Shown here piece by piece: positions 12,601 to 25,616 of a DNA stretch of 64,000 nt (positions are counted from its first letter, which is position 1; every line of letters begins with the position of its first letter). Under the pieces are notes generated by a model. It saw only the letters and a list, made by a program, of their open reading frames with translations, made no database searches and was not told where the DNA came from. Made by a program: the position numbers and the translations under genes. This stretch comes from Branchiostoma floridae (taxonomy: Eukaryota; Chordata; Leptocardii; Amphioxiformes; Branchiostomatidae): contig NC_049989.1 in assembly GCF_000003815.2 (NCBI RefSeq), positions 7,264,734-7,328,733 on the forward strand. Reading direction: 5' to 3'.

Positions 12601-15600
12601 CACGGGTGTCACAGCCACTTGTAACTATTAGCTGGGCATGACCGGGCGGATTTAGCTGAGGACAGAAGCCGGTACGGAAAAAGCAATAACTTCAGTCGAC
12701 AACAGGTGCACATTCGAAGGGATACCCAGAAGGCTTAGTTCAAAATGGCGGCTGTTCAAATCTACAGATTTTTTATCGCCAGTGTTTTTACTGCATCATT
12801 CAACAAGAAATCAGAATTGTACCTTATTTTTTACGCAAAAGACGAAGAAACGTTTCTCATCGCAGTCTGAAAGTTTTATTGTTTTTGTCCAGGTGAGGTG
12901 ATAGAGATTAGGTGCTGACCATATCTCATTTTTTATCTGACGTTATCGATGAGATATCCGAACCCGATAAGCTCACAATAGAATATGTCCTCCACTTCCG
13001 ATGAGAGGACAGCTTGTCCCCAACCCGCATTAATTGTCCCGAGAAGAATTCCTGCTGCAGGGAAAGGGCAAAAGGCCACCACTACACAATGTGGGTTATG
13101 CTAACAGCCTGACTAATTTTCGCCCATCAAGGAAATGTGTTTCTTGGAGCGACGTCCCGTCCCAAAGTATGATTGATCACAGTGAATAACTCAGGAAGGA
13201 GACTAGACGAGAGGTGAATAGATAGACATTCGTTGTGGTCGAGGTGTTTAACACCGTTTAATATAGACTGCACACAAAAATACTCATTACGTTGCCACGT
13301 TCTAATGAAGGAATGCACACGGAATTTCCATATACAACCACAACAACTGCGTTGGAATGTTAACAATCAACAAACTAAATGTAAAGAATGATATAGTAGT
13401 ATATCACGTAAACAACAACCGCGTGGCGTAAGTCACTTGACTGGACTTTGAAAATGCGCGATGGTTGAATAAACATTGGCGTGCTTTACCCTTTCCAGGT
13501 GACAACATGACCGAACTCCTGTACTCGGTATGTGTGAAATGTCCTGAAAGTCACGGGGATTGAGGAGGGGGTATTCTTATTGTCAACCTTGACTGTGATT
13601 CAGGAAATCGACTGGCATACAAACGTCATGATGATACCCGATTTTTCCCTCCTCTTTTACCTGTTGGGTAGTGTCATGGTGCTCGTACTTGCCCTTTTCA
13701 GTGTCAATGAACCATATCTGCCATGATAATTCAGTACCTTCCTTTGACCCCAAAATTACAACACTAGAAATCGCAGACGAAAGGACACGAAATCTGTTGA
13801 GCCATGTTTGGTCTCTTCTCAGTGACTCGAAGTAAAACATTCCTTCCGGTGTCCTATATAATGTTGGTATCCCGACCGCGACTTGATCCACAAAAACCAC
13901 GATGTTTAATTCAGGTGTTACTGCCGCTTACTTTATGTTAAAAGTCAAACCGCCTGGAGCAAAGCCGGATTTTACCACAACAAACAGATGTCACCCCTGC
14001 CGCAGACATTACTATAACTCAAGGACAACCTCTATTATCTATTTCCTCACTTCTTGTCTGATCTCCGACCTGAGGGTCTTTTACCTGTCGATCAAAGGTT
14101 TAGACAGGTGGTATGATCAAATATATCACAACGCGCCGATCCCAGGAGTGGGGATATACGGCTTACCGATCAAACAATTCGGCAGTGGGTGACTCACTGA
14201 CGATCTTTTTTATGAACGAGACAAAAACGGAAGTGTAGGTCATCTGAACGGCCATCTATAACTCACCCCGCGCGTGTCACGGCACAATTTACTCAGTCTG
14301 GAAATGTTCGCAACGACACAAGCAATTGTCAGGAACTTGCAGGACAAGAACACAGTGTAATCAGTCAATGCCTGGCGTTGTGAAACTGCATAACTCGTCT
14401 CGCTGTCTCACTGCCGAGCAATTTTTTGTAGAAAATTGAAAAAAAAACACCTGTTTTGCTGTCACTGTAGTCAACTAACAAAGAGCGAGAACCTACACTT
14501 TAACCTTGGCCTAAAACTGACCATATACAGAGCAGATGGGGCAAGAAATCTGATTGGCTGAGGAACGAATGCTCAGTCCAAACCCAGTGACGTTCCCCAA
14601 ACATCAATCAAATACAATGCGTCCTTGTCCACTGTTAGCATGTTTTGAATGATGATCAGTGAATGGAAAATTCACAACAAAGGGCCTACTACAACTGACG
14701 ACGTATTGTAGGATGAAATCGTCCGTAAGTTATGCTTAAGCTTCGTATCAGCAGCATTATAAGCGTACCCCTTGAAGTCGTCTTGGCGTTATTGTTAGAT
14801 AACTCCGCGAGGTGAAAGTGTCAGAGCTCACAAATACCGACTCTCCCCGCGGAACTCCCTCAAAGGACCACCGCAAACACACGCGACTAATACCTTAAGA
14901 CGGTATTTGCTTGGTTAACAACCAATTCTTGGGCGTACAAGAAAAGACGAGAGGGTATCAGAATTATCTTCTTAAGGTAGCACAATGGGTAAAACGGCAT
15001 TAAAGGTATTTAGCAAAGTCTTGTCGTTTTTTTGGCCGCCTCTTGATTGTGTAGAATTTGGGGGGTGGGTGCGCCCCCTTTGTTGGTGCTCTACTTTTGC
15101 AACCTTGGAGGATTCCAGGCACCATCAGATACTGGGTCGTTAGTGGAAAGATGATACCCTTTTCTGGACGAACAGTTCTGAAAAGTGAAATCAAGATCCT
15201 AATCTATTAGAAAAAATAAAAGACAGAGAGAATGAGAGAGCGAGAAAGAGAGAGACAAGAAGACGAACAAGACAACGGACAGGGGGAGATAGACGGAGAA
15301 AAATGTGTGGACAGCCGTTAAACTCGATTATTTCACAAACTTCGAAGTTACCAAATCAAGACCTGTCATTGCAAAACAAGAACATGAAGATGCCATCGAT
15401 TGCAAATGATCATGGACTATTTCTGTCTGTGTTGGAAAGCAGAACACGCAGGTTTCGCTTGTTGTACAGTCCAAATAGCTGTGAAACAGGTGTTCTGAGC
15501 TGTCGCATTTGTGCATAGTTCAGTTCTGAGGACGTTAAAACCCACACCCTTCTCACTTACCAAACAACACCCCCAGATGTCCCGGGTTCTGTAACAGAGA

Positions 15601-18600
15601 GAGAATTATCTGTGCTGACAGGCTCGACTGTTAAGTGGCGAAACAGCCCCGTACTTTGTGCTGGAAGGCAGATTCCTCCACACTAAAAGGTCTGATATGG
15701 TTAGGGATTAACGCTTCGGACAACACATGCGTCCAGAGGCGATGTAGCCGGGCCTGGCCAAGGGCTTGTTCTTTGTACCAGCTCTGTGTGGAATGCCGGG
15801 AATGGCAAACTGGATGTGTTAATACCGTTTGTCAGAACGCCCCCGAGTGAAGATTTTATCCAGGACATCAGAACGGCATCGGATACCGTCCGTCTTTGGG
15901 ATAGGAAGATTGCAGGATGTCACGTCTCGCGAGAGACGATACCGCGAGATGTCACTCGGGGTCAGTAATGGTTTATTCAGGATGAATCTTAAAGAACATC
16001 TGAAGTCTCAAGGACTTAAGAGAGTTTTATTTCTTGTGATTGAAAGAAAAAGAACACGAATGCCCAAAATTTGTTGTCACCTGGAATGCACATTTGTCTC
16101 TGAAAATAATTCTTAACCTTATTGGCTTGTCCCTTTTCTGCAGGTTTGATGACTTAGGAGAGGAGGCAGAGGTGGACAAGTGCTGCCGGGAACACGACCA
16201 CTGCGAACACCGCATCCCAGGATTCTCCTCGGCATACGGCTTCTTCAACTACCGCTTCCACACGCTGTCGCACTGTGACTGTGATGACAGGTGAGATGGG
16301 GTAGTAGGAAAGTAGGGGAAAGGTCGGAATCTAGATGAGAGGGACCGAGGGCAAGGGAAGGAAAAAAGGTACAAGGAAAAAGTGAGATTGATACACTAGA
16401 AGAATGACGGATAGACTTCAGTAGGGGGGGGGGGGGGGGATCATAGAGCTTGTTTACAATAACATATCAAGGGCGATGGGGATTGAGAATTTAAGGGATA
16501 AGGAAGAGGATTAAGGGGGTGGGAGGCGCGAAACGGAAGGAGGAGAAGGATTAGAGTAGGAAGACAAGGTGTGGGAGGCCTGTTTTGACTTCTTACGTAT
16601 GAGCTGCCTTTCCTTTTCCGTCTTGTCTCGCCTGAACTCCTGTTAACTACCTTTGATCTATTAGACCCTGACAGGACGCCCCTTACCCGACATTCCTTCG
16701 TCATGGAGTAGTAGGGACGTAATCTCCAGGGAAATGTATGGCTCCGGTCTGTTTTGTAGTTTTTGTGTCATTTTAAACGTTCTCAAAATTGAGACATTCT
16801 TAGACGCACATGGACAGAAAAGAAGAACAGAGAAAAAGGATACACTTGAAACACCGTAAAAGAAGAAGTGTGGAAACGCACCGGAGTCATACATCTGCTT
16901 GGAGACCAATCGAGACTAGGTTCTCACGAGCAAGGGTTGCAAACATCTGTTGTGATGGACGTCATTAAGGGCAGGGTCCCACAAACCTGCACCGTCCGTT
17001 CCACCGTTTAGCGCACCTGTCGTCACCCAAACAAAGGCCCAGTCGGATTCTCCCTTTCCCCGACAATATTGACTAGTTGTCCTGTGGGTGACCAAACAAG
17101 ACTCCGTGCCCCTTACCGGGCCCGTCTCACCGGTATCGGGTGAGGCTGGTACTGTTTGTGGTTTCATAATCCATTCTTGGGACGTTTGTCTGCTTCAACT
17201 TGCAACAAGACCTTCGAAGTGGGGTCAGCGCGTGCCGCTCCATTTTCTCACGCTTGAGTTTCAAGTGTTGATGGCCAGACATTGTGCCCGGTGTGTTCGC
17301 GCCTTTGTCCCCGGCTGTCGCCAAGTCTTCTGAGGCCGGCTTGAAAAGACCGTCCTCTCGCAGGTGATGCGGTGTTTTTGTTGATAGAATGCGGGATGAA
17401 ACAGTCACGTTGGCCTCCCGTAACAGAACCCCGATCTTTTCCCACGCTCTTTCTAAAAAGTCTGAAGCATATATGTGTAACATATATATGTACTAAATAT
17501 TATATACCCCCTCCGGTTCGGAATATTCCCACACTATTTTGTTTGGTGCCGTTACTCGCTCATACAGGACACAAAACAAGGACAAAACACAGCGACAACA
17601 GCAGTCTATGGCTGTCAATAAAGCAAGGGTTTGAATGACTGTTGGGTAACTCATGTTTTAATTCTGTCAGTCTGTGTAGTAAAAATCACTCACTCATAAC
17701 ATCAGGGTTGACAGCGTACATTTTGAAGGCAATTAAGAAACCGGCACATGCATACATGGGGAATAGCATACAGTCTCTCAGAGATACGTTCACCATGTGA
17801 AGTGTGTGTAGGGTTGCATTAGGCCCCTCCTATAGTTTGTTCGCCATGTTGCGGTCGCTGTCGCTGTGCGCCGCACGTTGTGCCGAACACCACAGGTACG
17901 CGACCGCAACATTCCCCGCTGTGTTGACGTTTGTTTAAGGGCCCGACCCCAGGTGTGTACGAATAACATTTGTAATCGCCGGATAATGTTTCCGAGCAGT
18001 GCAGTGGTAAAATTCCTCCGCTGTTTTCAAAATCTGTCTATTCGTTCGGGTGGCACAAAACGTTGCTATTTTCTCAGGAATGTAAGTTGATATTCTTGAG
18101 GTACGACCTGCCAACTCTGATCATTTCACTTCATCCCTTCAAAGCCTTCCGCCCGAAAACCTGCGTAACATTCGCCCTTAAGGTACGGAGTGATGACCTG
18201 GCGGCCCAGGTGTACAAAATCCACAACTGCAACCCCAGAATCTAGACAAGAACCTAGCAGGTGGCCGCGCCAGCCTTAAGAAAATATGTGAAATCAAGTT
18301 GTTTTATGGAGTTAATCAGTGCGCATTAAAAGATTACCGTAAGTCGTTAAGTCTCCGTCGTAAGGACGCGTGAATTATGTGCGGGGACAAATATGCATGT
18401 TACCGTCCAACCGGTATGGGCCGGCCCGGAGACCTAGTGTTAGCCGATAAGACAGTTGGTTTGACGGAAGATTTATATCTGGACAAGCGAGGGCAAATTA
18501 GCACTGCAAATCATCACTAAAAATCCTTCCTCAACTATGTCAACGTGAAAATTGTTAATGAAAGCACCAAAAAGCTGTCAACTACGTTTGGCTGCTTTCC

Positions 18601-21600
18601 GAGACAGATATTTCTGGACATCGCCTGGTAACTTAACACTGCTGGATACTACACCACCAATCCTTATCGTTCTTTATTTCAAGGGTAACTAGTAATGAAG
18701 ACTGCAGTAAGTACAGGTTTGAAGGCGCAGATTTTCGACAGTTTCCGCACTCACTAATGCAGGTGCAAGCCGTCTTGTGGGTCAAGTGACATCCAGACCG
18801 TCAGATGACAGGCTATGTACGTGCAATGTAATTATTCCCTGACCTTTCCCTTTGAAACTGTGTCCTCGCTGACTCAGACCAAACAACCGCCCTGTAATCT
18901 GTCTAATACCAATCTCGTTGTTCGTAGAAAGCCAGCATTTTTCCGGACATTACTTTCCAATGAGGTAGACTAGGCTGCAGCTATACAAATCGCCGCACGG
19001 TGTCGCGTCGTCGACACGAGGTGACCATAGACCTCTCCACAAACAAATCTTGACTAAAAGTAGAAGATTACGCAAACCGATAGCTTCCACGCTTTTCGGT
19101 TATGATGGCCCTTTGAAGTCTATTCAAGCGTTTTGAAGTTACTTTGTAAGGAGAACAAGCGGTAATTGTTAACACTGTATCTCTTTCAAGGTATTTCCTT
19201 ATCATGATGATCGGGGAGACAATGTCTATTTGTCTCTACGCGTTGGTGGTCTGTTCTAATGGTATAAACACACGCACCTTTTCTTTCGGGAAGAGACGAC
19301 AAGATAACATTGTATCTCTTGGATAATTGGTAAGCTGTTTTACTTTGTACCTGACAACAAACAAATGTGTTTACCTTTTCCCAAGATACGGAAGTAACGT
19401 AACCTCTGTATCAGAAAGATGACCGTGTTTCTTTATTCCGTCATCTTTGTCCAAAAGACTATACTACCAAGAAGCTACAAGCTCTCGTCAGTATCTGTTT
19501 GCACGTTGTAAGTAAACATATCCGAACATTTCAGCACGCTGATTCTGTTCCCTACATTTGCCTCATCGATATATTCACTTAGATGTTGAGTATCAAAAGG
19601 CACCCGGTCAACGTTTCTTCAAAATGCTCCTTCCATTTACAAAATAAAAGAAGAGATTTCCATGTTATCTCCAATAGCCCGAAGCACAAGTCTGTATCGT
19701 GTTTCTGCATCCCCCGGCACAGGCGCCTTCTCCACTGAGAAGTCACTTTATCTCCCCCTGTTTGATGGTGGTCTCATTTTTTTTTAAGTGCGGTAAGTAA
19801 CCGGCCGGGGACGGTCGCGACAACATTTACACCACAAATGTCGCCACGTGTCCCCAGGTAACACCGCTGCACGGGACAAGCAGGTGTTTCGGCCGTCTCC
19901 TAGCAACCAAGACATCGGCGAAAGAGTCGAGTTTTAAGAAAATAACTTAAAGAGCCGAAGTGATCGATGAGTATGCAACAGTAATGTTTGACCACAGATC
20001 GATTTACTCTTCAACATGTTTGGCATTTTTCTGCCATGTTTGGGCAGTTTTACCTGTTGGAAAGAGCGTTTTTACAATGGGTGATTAGACATTCCTTACA
20101 TAGTTGTTGGCGTCACATATATCTTCTTGGCAGTTTCCGTCACAATGGCTTGCAAACTGAATGCAAATTTTCAAGATACATGTACCAAGAAGTCATATAC
20201 CATTGCAAGAACCAGATTTTTAATCTTCAAGCAAATGTTACTGTGAGAGATCGTGGCGTTTTCTGACGGCCGGGTTTCTCTGTCACTCAGACAAGCATGG
20301 CCATCAGAAAACGTGGTAATTTTTCATCCTACGCCTAACATCTGCTTGGAAGTTGCCTTCAACCAAAACATGAAATTTGATTCGCACGTGAGAAAGAACT
20401 GAGTACGGTTCTCAGATAGACCCTCACTTTGTCCATAGACTAGCTTCGATGGTTTGTTTCGAACCTTTCAGACATGGCCACGCTACATAGCACTTGAGGC
20501 TTACACAGTGACACGAGAAACAGTGAAAGTCACCTCCAGCACTGTATTAAAAAGTGCTTGTCGCCGCCCGACTCAACCAATAGGTGTACATGTGGGAAAA
20601 GAAACTTGGGGAAAACTAGAGCTCTGCCATGTTCCTTTCCTGGCCGTCGCTTCTGGGTGGGCCTCATACGTCAAGCGTGAACACAAGAAGCCGGGCAGGG
20701 TAGAAGAAAGGAAAGTTTTGGCAGCGCTAATTTCCGCGCCAGGTTTGCAATTACACCTTCACGTCAGTTTCTGCACGTCTTAAAAACAAGGAGGATTAGC
20801 AATACATCCGTTACGCGTATCTTTGCGTTCCTCTGCGGTTTCCGCACGGCTCCATTTGTTGTTCCCTTGTGGATGACCCTGTCTTACTTTCATACCGACG
20901 GCAAAGTTCTACCTGTCAAAAATATCGTACATTTCCTATGGCTGGCTACAGTATACGGCCTGACACGGCGAACCTTTCCTGTTTCTTTCCTTTCTAAAGA
21001 CGCAGAAGCTCATTAGGCCGTAATGGTAGTTATTTCCTGGGGCGGCTCGAGGTGTGGGGTATTACTGAGAAACAGTAGCCATCCATCAGGCTATTCTCAC
21101 ACTTCCCAACACTTACATTCCGTGTCGTTTCCCTCTATATTTCACGAGAGGCCGTTCTCCAAGGCCTTTGGCGTTTTAACCTGATTCACCTGCCACATGT
21201 TTTATGTGTGCATGTGATAAAAACTTACAGAGAGGAAATGGGGCTTAGAGGATAAGAAATCGTATAACGTAGTTAGTTATTTCATAAAGTTGAGTTACAT
21301 ATAACTGTGTCTAGCAATGTTACTTTGTTTAATACAAGGATTTCTAGATGATCAAATTGATATTAAAAATTCGATTTCCGTTCTGGATGTTCTTCTCTGT
21401 AGATATCATCTCCAGTTTTATACTTATAGAAAGCGAGAAGCTAATCAAATGTTTGTATGTTTCCACAGATTCTACAACTGCCTTCAGTCCACCAGGAATC
21501 CTGTGGCTAACATGGTCGGCAAGATCTTCTTCAACGCCGGACAGCCGCCTTGCTTCGACCTCAACGAGGAGCATGGCTGTTTGAAGCGCTCCTGGTGGGG

Positions 21601-22227
21601 AGGGTGAGTACTGCAGGCTTCTTCTTGTGAACCTGCCAATGGAAATCCTTAGTACCGTGGCCGACACGTACAATGAGCAGCACACCTGATTAGGTAGCAA
21701 CCATACGCGGACTTAGAACGTGTCATACTCTATGTGAGCAACCTTTCAGTAGTCAATATTGAATTTTCGTTAAAAATGTAAGAAAGTGAGAGTTAGAATT
21801 GACCATCGTGCTTGTCCTGTATCAAGGACCTTTAAACCGTCTTTGGCTGTACTTGGTTGCTAACTTTATGGGATTTGGACAACGTTTACCTTACCAAAGT
21901 GTTCAAAACTGTTTTCATTAAAATACAACCTCTCTGTTGTACAGTTGCTACAAGTATGGGATGACCACAGTGGCTACACTGAGACAACCTATGAAGTACG
22001 AACCGTCCAAAATGATTCCCCTGGGTGACAACAAAAACAACAATAACAACGACAACAACAACAACGACAACAACAACAACAAGAACCGATCGTCGGAGGA
22101 GAGAAGTTCCAAGAGGAGGCCATTCATGTCTAACACACCGAAGGCTTCAAAACGCAAAGTTAAATCCAAGAAGATCCTTCGTGGTCTCATGGGGCCAACA
22201 CGGAACATCGCGAGAAAGTATTACTAG
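9632..22227 (+). CDS. PLA2G3: Secreted group III phospholipase A2, four exons
   Basis: Ca2+-dependent secreted enzyme expected to hydrolyse the sn-2 ester of phospholipids. Exons: 9632-10299, 16144-16290, 21469-21603 and 21945-22227; all junctions are GT-AG and phases close, giving 410 aa. A signal peptide covers about residues 1-25, ending in VFA. Residues 26-190 form a pro-region of unknown fold, followed by two paired-basic sites, REKR (191-194) and RTKR (199-202). Cleavage after RTKR would release the catalytic domain at AGSW. The Ca2+ loop WCGAGD is at 214-219 and the active-site CCREHDHC at 236-243, with His240. The Cys-rich CDCDDRFYNC follows at 267-276. The last exon encodes an Asn/Asp-rich repeat and a strongly basic tail. 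This layout (N-extension, s-PLA2 core, basic tail) resembles vertebrate PLA2G3 rather than the short group III enzymes. Exon 1 is very GC-rich compared with the introns. Confidence 0.93.
10300..16143 (+). other. Intron 1 of the phospholipase A2 gene
   Basis: A 5.8-kb intron with donor AA|GTAAGC at 10300 and acceptor TTTTCTGCAG at 16143. It contains a purine-rich GA tract (15219-15265) and a TCTCGCGAGA palindrome (15925-15934). I see no nested gene. Confidence 0.85.
15925..15934. promoter_or_regulatory. TCTCGCGAGA palindrome
   Basis: A perfect 10-bp palindrome identical to the CGCG element described in vertebrate housekeeping promoters and bound by BANP. Here it lies inside phospholipase A2 intron 1, about 200 bp upstream of exon 2, not at a recognised promoter. 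Confidence 0.35.
16291..21468 (+). other. Intron 2 of the phospholipase A2 gene
   Basis: A 5.2-kb intron with donor AG|GTGAGA and acceptor TTCCACAG. It carries a G homopolymer (about 16424-16439) and two isolated copies of the CTCCAAGCAGA-type end (complement ATCTGCTTGG near 16891 and 20340). No exon or RNA gene is seen in it. Confidence 0.8.
22028..22082 (+). repeat. AAC trinucleotide repeat inside the coding exon
   Basis: Repeated AAC/AAT/GAC codons encode an Asn/Asp run in the C-terminal region of the phospholipase. The repeat is in frame and interrupted by Asp codons at regular intervals. It should be length-polymorphic. Confidence 0.9.
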
Positions 22228-22451
22228 AGTTCTTTAGTGTAGAGTAGATTAGATTCTTCAACATTCTATGAACAGAAACACTAGCGATGAACATTTCGAG
22301 TCACTGACACTCAATTCACTCTCTCTCACCGTGAAATGCCACTATCCCTCCTGATATGAGCTATGCATAAATGGAATCAGCCTGTATAATAGCTTACTAC
22401 TATTATTATTAACAGTAGTAATATCATATTACGACCTGTCACCAAAATATC

Positions 22452-22457
22452 AATAAA
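22452..22457 (+). promoter_or_regulatory. Polyadenylation signal of the phospholipase A2 gene
   Basis: AATAAA lies 225 nt after the stop codon and is the first canonical signal downstream. Confidence 0.6.
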
Positions 22458-25400
22458 ATCCAGCACCTGATATCATCAGTGAAAAGGTTGGGAAGTGGAC
22501 ATAATACGTGTCATTGACAAACTTTGGTCAAAATCAACGCGCCGTACCAACCTATGATTCAAAATGGCCACCGTATTTGGAAAATGAAGACCGTCAATTG
22601 TTGTCCCTGTCATTGCTGGACAATGTTAAGTATAGATCAAACTAATAAACATTTGTTAACACAGCAGCCATTTTTAACGATTTCGTTTTGAGAAATCTTT
22701 TCATAGCATAAGTGAATCAATACTGGTTAAATGAATGCATCATTTCTTGTCGTTTTTCGTGAGTTCCGAATATGTTTTATACGAGGCTCACGAGACGTTG
22801 TCAACTGAGTTACTGGTATATAGCGCCACACCTCCACGAGAGACTCCTGGCGAGCTGTGATAACACTACAACAAAAGGCTAACAGTTGATGTCTTGATAG
22901 CCTCAAGGAGGTTATATGGATGAATAGCTTGTATGTTCTGCTAATATTGTATCATTTTCAAGAGTTCGATAATGTTTCCCTACCTTATCTACTGTATATG
23001 TATTTATTATACTACTATGTGAAGATGAAAAGGCTGCTTTGTACACTTGGCTGCGAGAGAAGTATATTAAGGTTTGAGTGAAATGTGCATACATGAACAT
23101 TTGTATATCGACAGCCAAAGAACCTGACTGCGTTTTGTATACACATGACGTACCGCACCATAAAACCCTAGAACGCTATTGTTAGTTGGTACCGTTTTTT
23201 CTATTTATTGTGTTCTGCTATACATGTTTCATCATCTAATCGCATGTATGGTTTTGGGCATAATTTTTGTCAGCCTCTGACTAGCATGTAACTTGGAAAC
23301 ATTTCTTAGCCACACCAAACCTGCAAATGACCTCACATGTACTACCTCCTACCAACGTTAGATGACGCAGCTGTTTAGTGAAGCATCTGCAAGCTGACAT
23401 GTAGTTGTACTTGGTTTTGATTTGTTCAATATGAGAGACGCTTGCCACTACCGAAGTGCTTATTCCCATGGGAATGGGGCGCATGTACACCCATTGTATC
23501 ATATCAATGTAAATAAATTGATAAAGACGAACACTATTTGTGGCTCGCATGATTATTTGAGTAATCTATTTCATAAACGTTTGACTTGTAAAACTCAATG
23601 CTTTATTTGCGCCACAAATATTTCTTCGTTTTTCAAGTCAAATGGTATCGTTTTACTTATTTTAGGCGTTGCAGAGAATTAATAAGCTTCTTATTATGAT
23701 AAAGAATGTGCATTATAAGTTTTTATAACAATTGCATTGTATTCAATAAAACTTCTTTGGGGTACACCCCTTCCCAGCCAACTAAAAGCTGGGTCATTCT
23801 GTCAACGAAAACAGCTGGCACAGCATGCTTGGCCGGAGACATACACCAGCCAGTTTTATATACGAGGCCGACGCTTTTATCGACAAAAACATCGGCGACA
23901 AATTCAGAGACTTGTATCCTATATTTTTTCAATCATCCTAAAAGTAAAAAGTGAATTCAGAAAGTTCATATGTTGCATCTGTACTATCAAGCTGAAGTCT
24001 CTACGTTTTGCGACTACAAGATTCGTCCGTTCATCAGTGAGTTGCGGAAAAGCATTGTTGCTGAATAGCGTGCTATGTTCTGTTCGGCATAATTAAGGTC
24101 AGAAATTTGAGATGCTCTCAACATGACAAAAGCCGCGCCTTGAATCTACATACAGTTCCGGGGCAGGGACAACAGCAACATAGCAGGCAAGTGTGAAGTC
24201 GTATAACCATTGAACACTGATTTGTGCCTACAAGGTGAGTGATTCTATACCTACATATGCCATAACAACTGCCCATGGCTTAGGGAGAATACATTTGTAG
24301 TTGTTGACGCGAGGTGTAAACATCATCGAACACAGAAGGGAGTGATCGGTACTGAATACCCCTAATTCTTGGTATGTGTACCGTAACAGAATCTTACACG
24401 CACAGATTTACTTGATCTTTATATTTGTTCTACCTGTGAGCCAACACACCCCGACCACACCCTGAACCTTAATGTTTCGTCCCATTCTCACTGGGTGACT
24501 TTGAAACGGTGTTTTGGTTGTGCCATCAGCCGTGGTCGACTAGGTTGCATGCAGTTGCATGCAACTTGGGTAATGTAGTGCTTCAGAATCAGACGCGTCA
24601 ACGGATAATGCACACCTCGACATGTTCTACTACGCTCCTTTTCTGTCAGTTGTAGCTCTGTGCCCTGGACATACGTATATCAGTCCCAGTGAACGGAATG
24701 GAACACATCACGTTGATCTGATGATAAATGGGCGTTGACATCCTTAGTCTGATAACCATCCCACAGGCATTTGGGTTGTTTTCATGCATACCCAGCCTTG
24801 GTCCTGCCAAGCATTGGCCTCTTTTCTGATAGCAGATCTTTCTGATCACAATTGTTAACGTTACCGTAACTTACGTATCCGAATACACGTAGAAATTTAC
24901 ACGAAGTGCGTTAGTTGACCTTGGCGGGCGGGCAGGCCATCTCGCACCGAGGACATCCCAGTCGCCTCAAGATGGGCTGGGACACCCTGACCTATGGCAG
25001 ATTTCCGGACGCTCTCTCCAGGGAATCGTATACATGTACATAGTTAAGATTAAGTTTGTAAATAATAGATAATGCGTGAAACCTCTAGATCTCTTTACTT
25101 TGATATACGAGGACTGGCTAATGGTTTTCAGGTCACATAAGGACATAAACCCTTACATAGCACATTACACGAGGCTTCGTTTTACCAATAAATGTCATAT
25201 CATTATCAAGAAGTGGGGATCAAATCCGAACTTCTGTATAAATAGAGCAGAAGGGATGCACACTTGTTCTGATACCCCCTCCACCCCAATCCTCGCCCAT
25301 GAACGTATTGACCCCAACAGCCATCCATTGTACCAGGGCGCGCGTAAATCTATTGTTCTATGCAGCTCTTCCAGGTGAATGAAAATAAGAAATACGATTT

Positions 25401-25515
25401 CACTTTGTTCACTAGTGGGTGCCAATCTTCAAGTGCAGCAGCGTAGACACGCAAACCATTCCTTGTAGGAAAGACGACCCTCTCAACGAAGGTACTAATT
25501 TAAGTTTCTTTTACA
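22458..25515. other. Intergenic region, phospholipase A2 to scramblase
   Basis: About 3 kb with no supportable exon. A near-perfect palindrome of TTGCATGCA units occurs at about 24544-24563. Upstream 5'UTR exon(s) of the scramblase gene must lie here, because an acceptor is visible at 25515, but I cannot place them. Confidence 0.6.
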
Positions 25516-25616
25516 GAGTACATGTTTACTGTGGAGATACGGTACTCTAGATCACGGAGTAACTGAGGCCACAAGTCTTCTTGACGTTTCCATCGGCAGA
25601 CCGGAGTCTTCACACC
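25516..25616 (+). other. Spliced 5'UTR segment of the scramblase gene
   Basis: CTTTTACAG ends at 25515 and gives a good splice acceptor. About 100 nt of non-coding exon lead to the ATG in CACCATGG at 25617, a near-ideal Kozak context. Confidence 0.55.

Noticed and set aside
22025..22237. Poly-Thr open frame
   Set aside because: It is an out-of-frame reading of the AAC repeat in the phospholipase exon.
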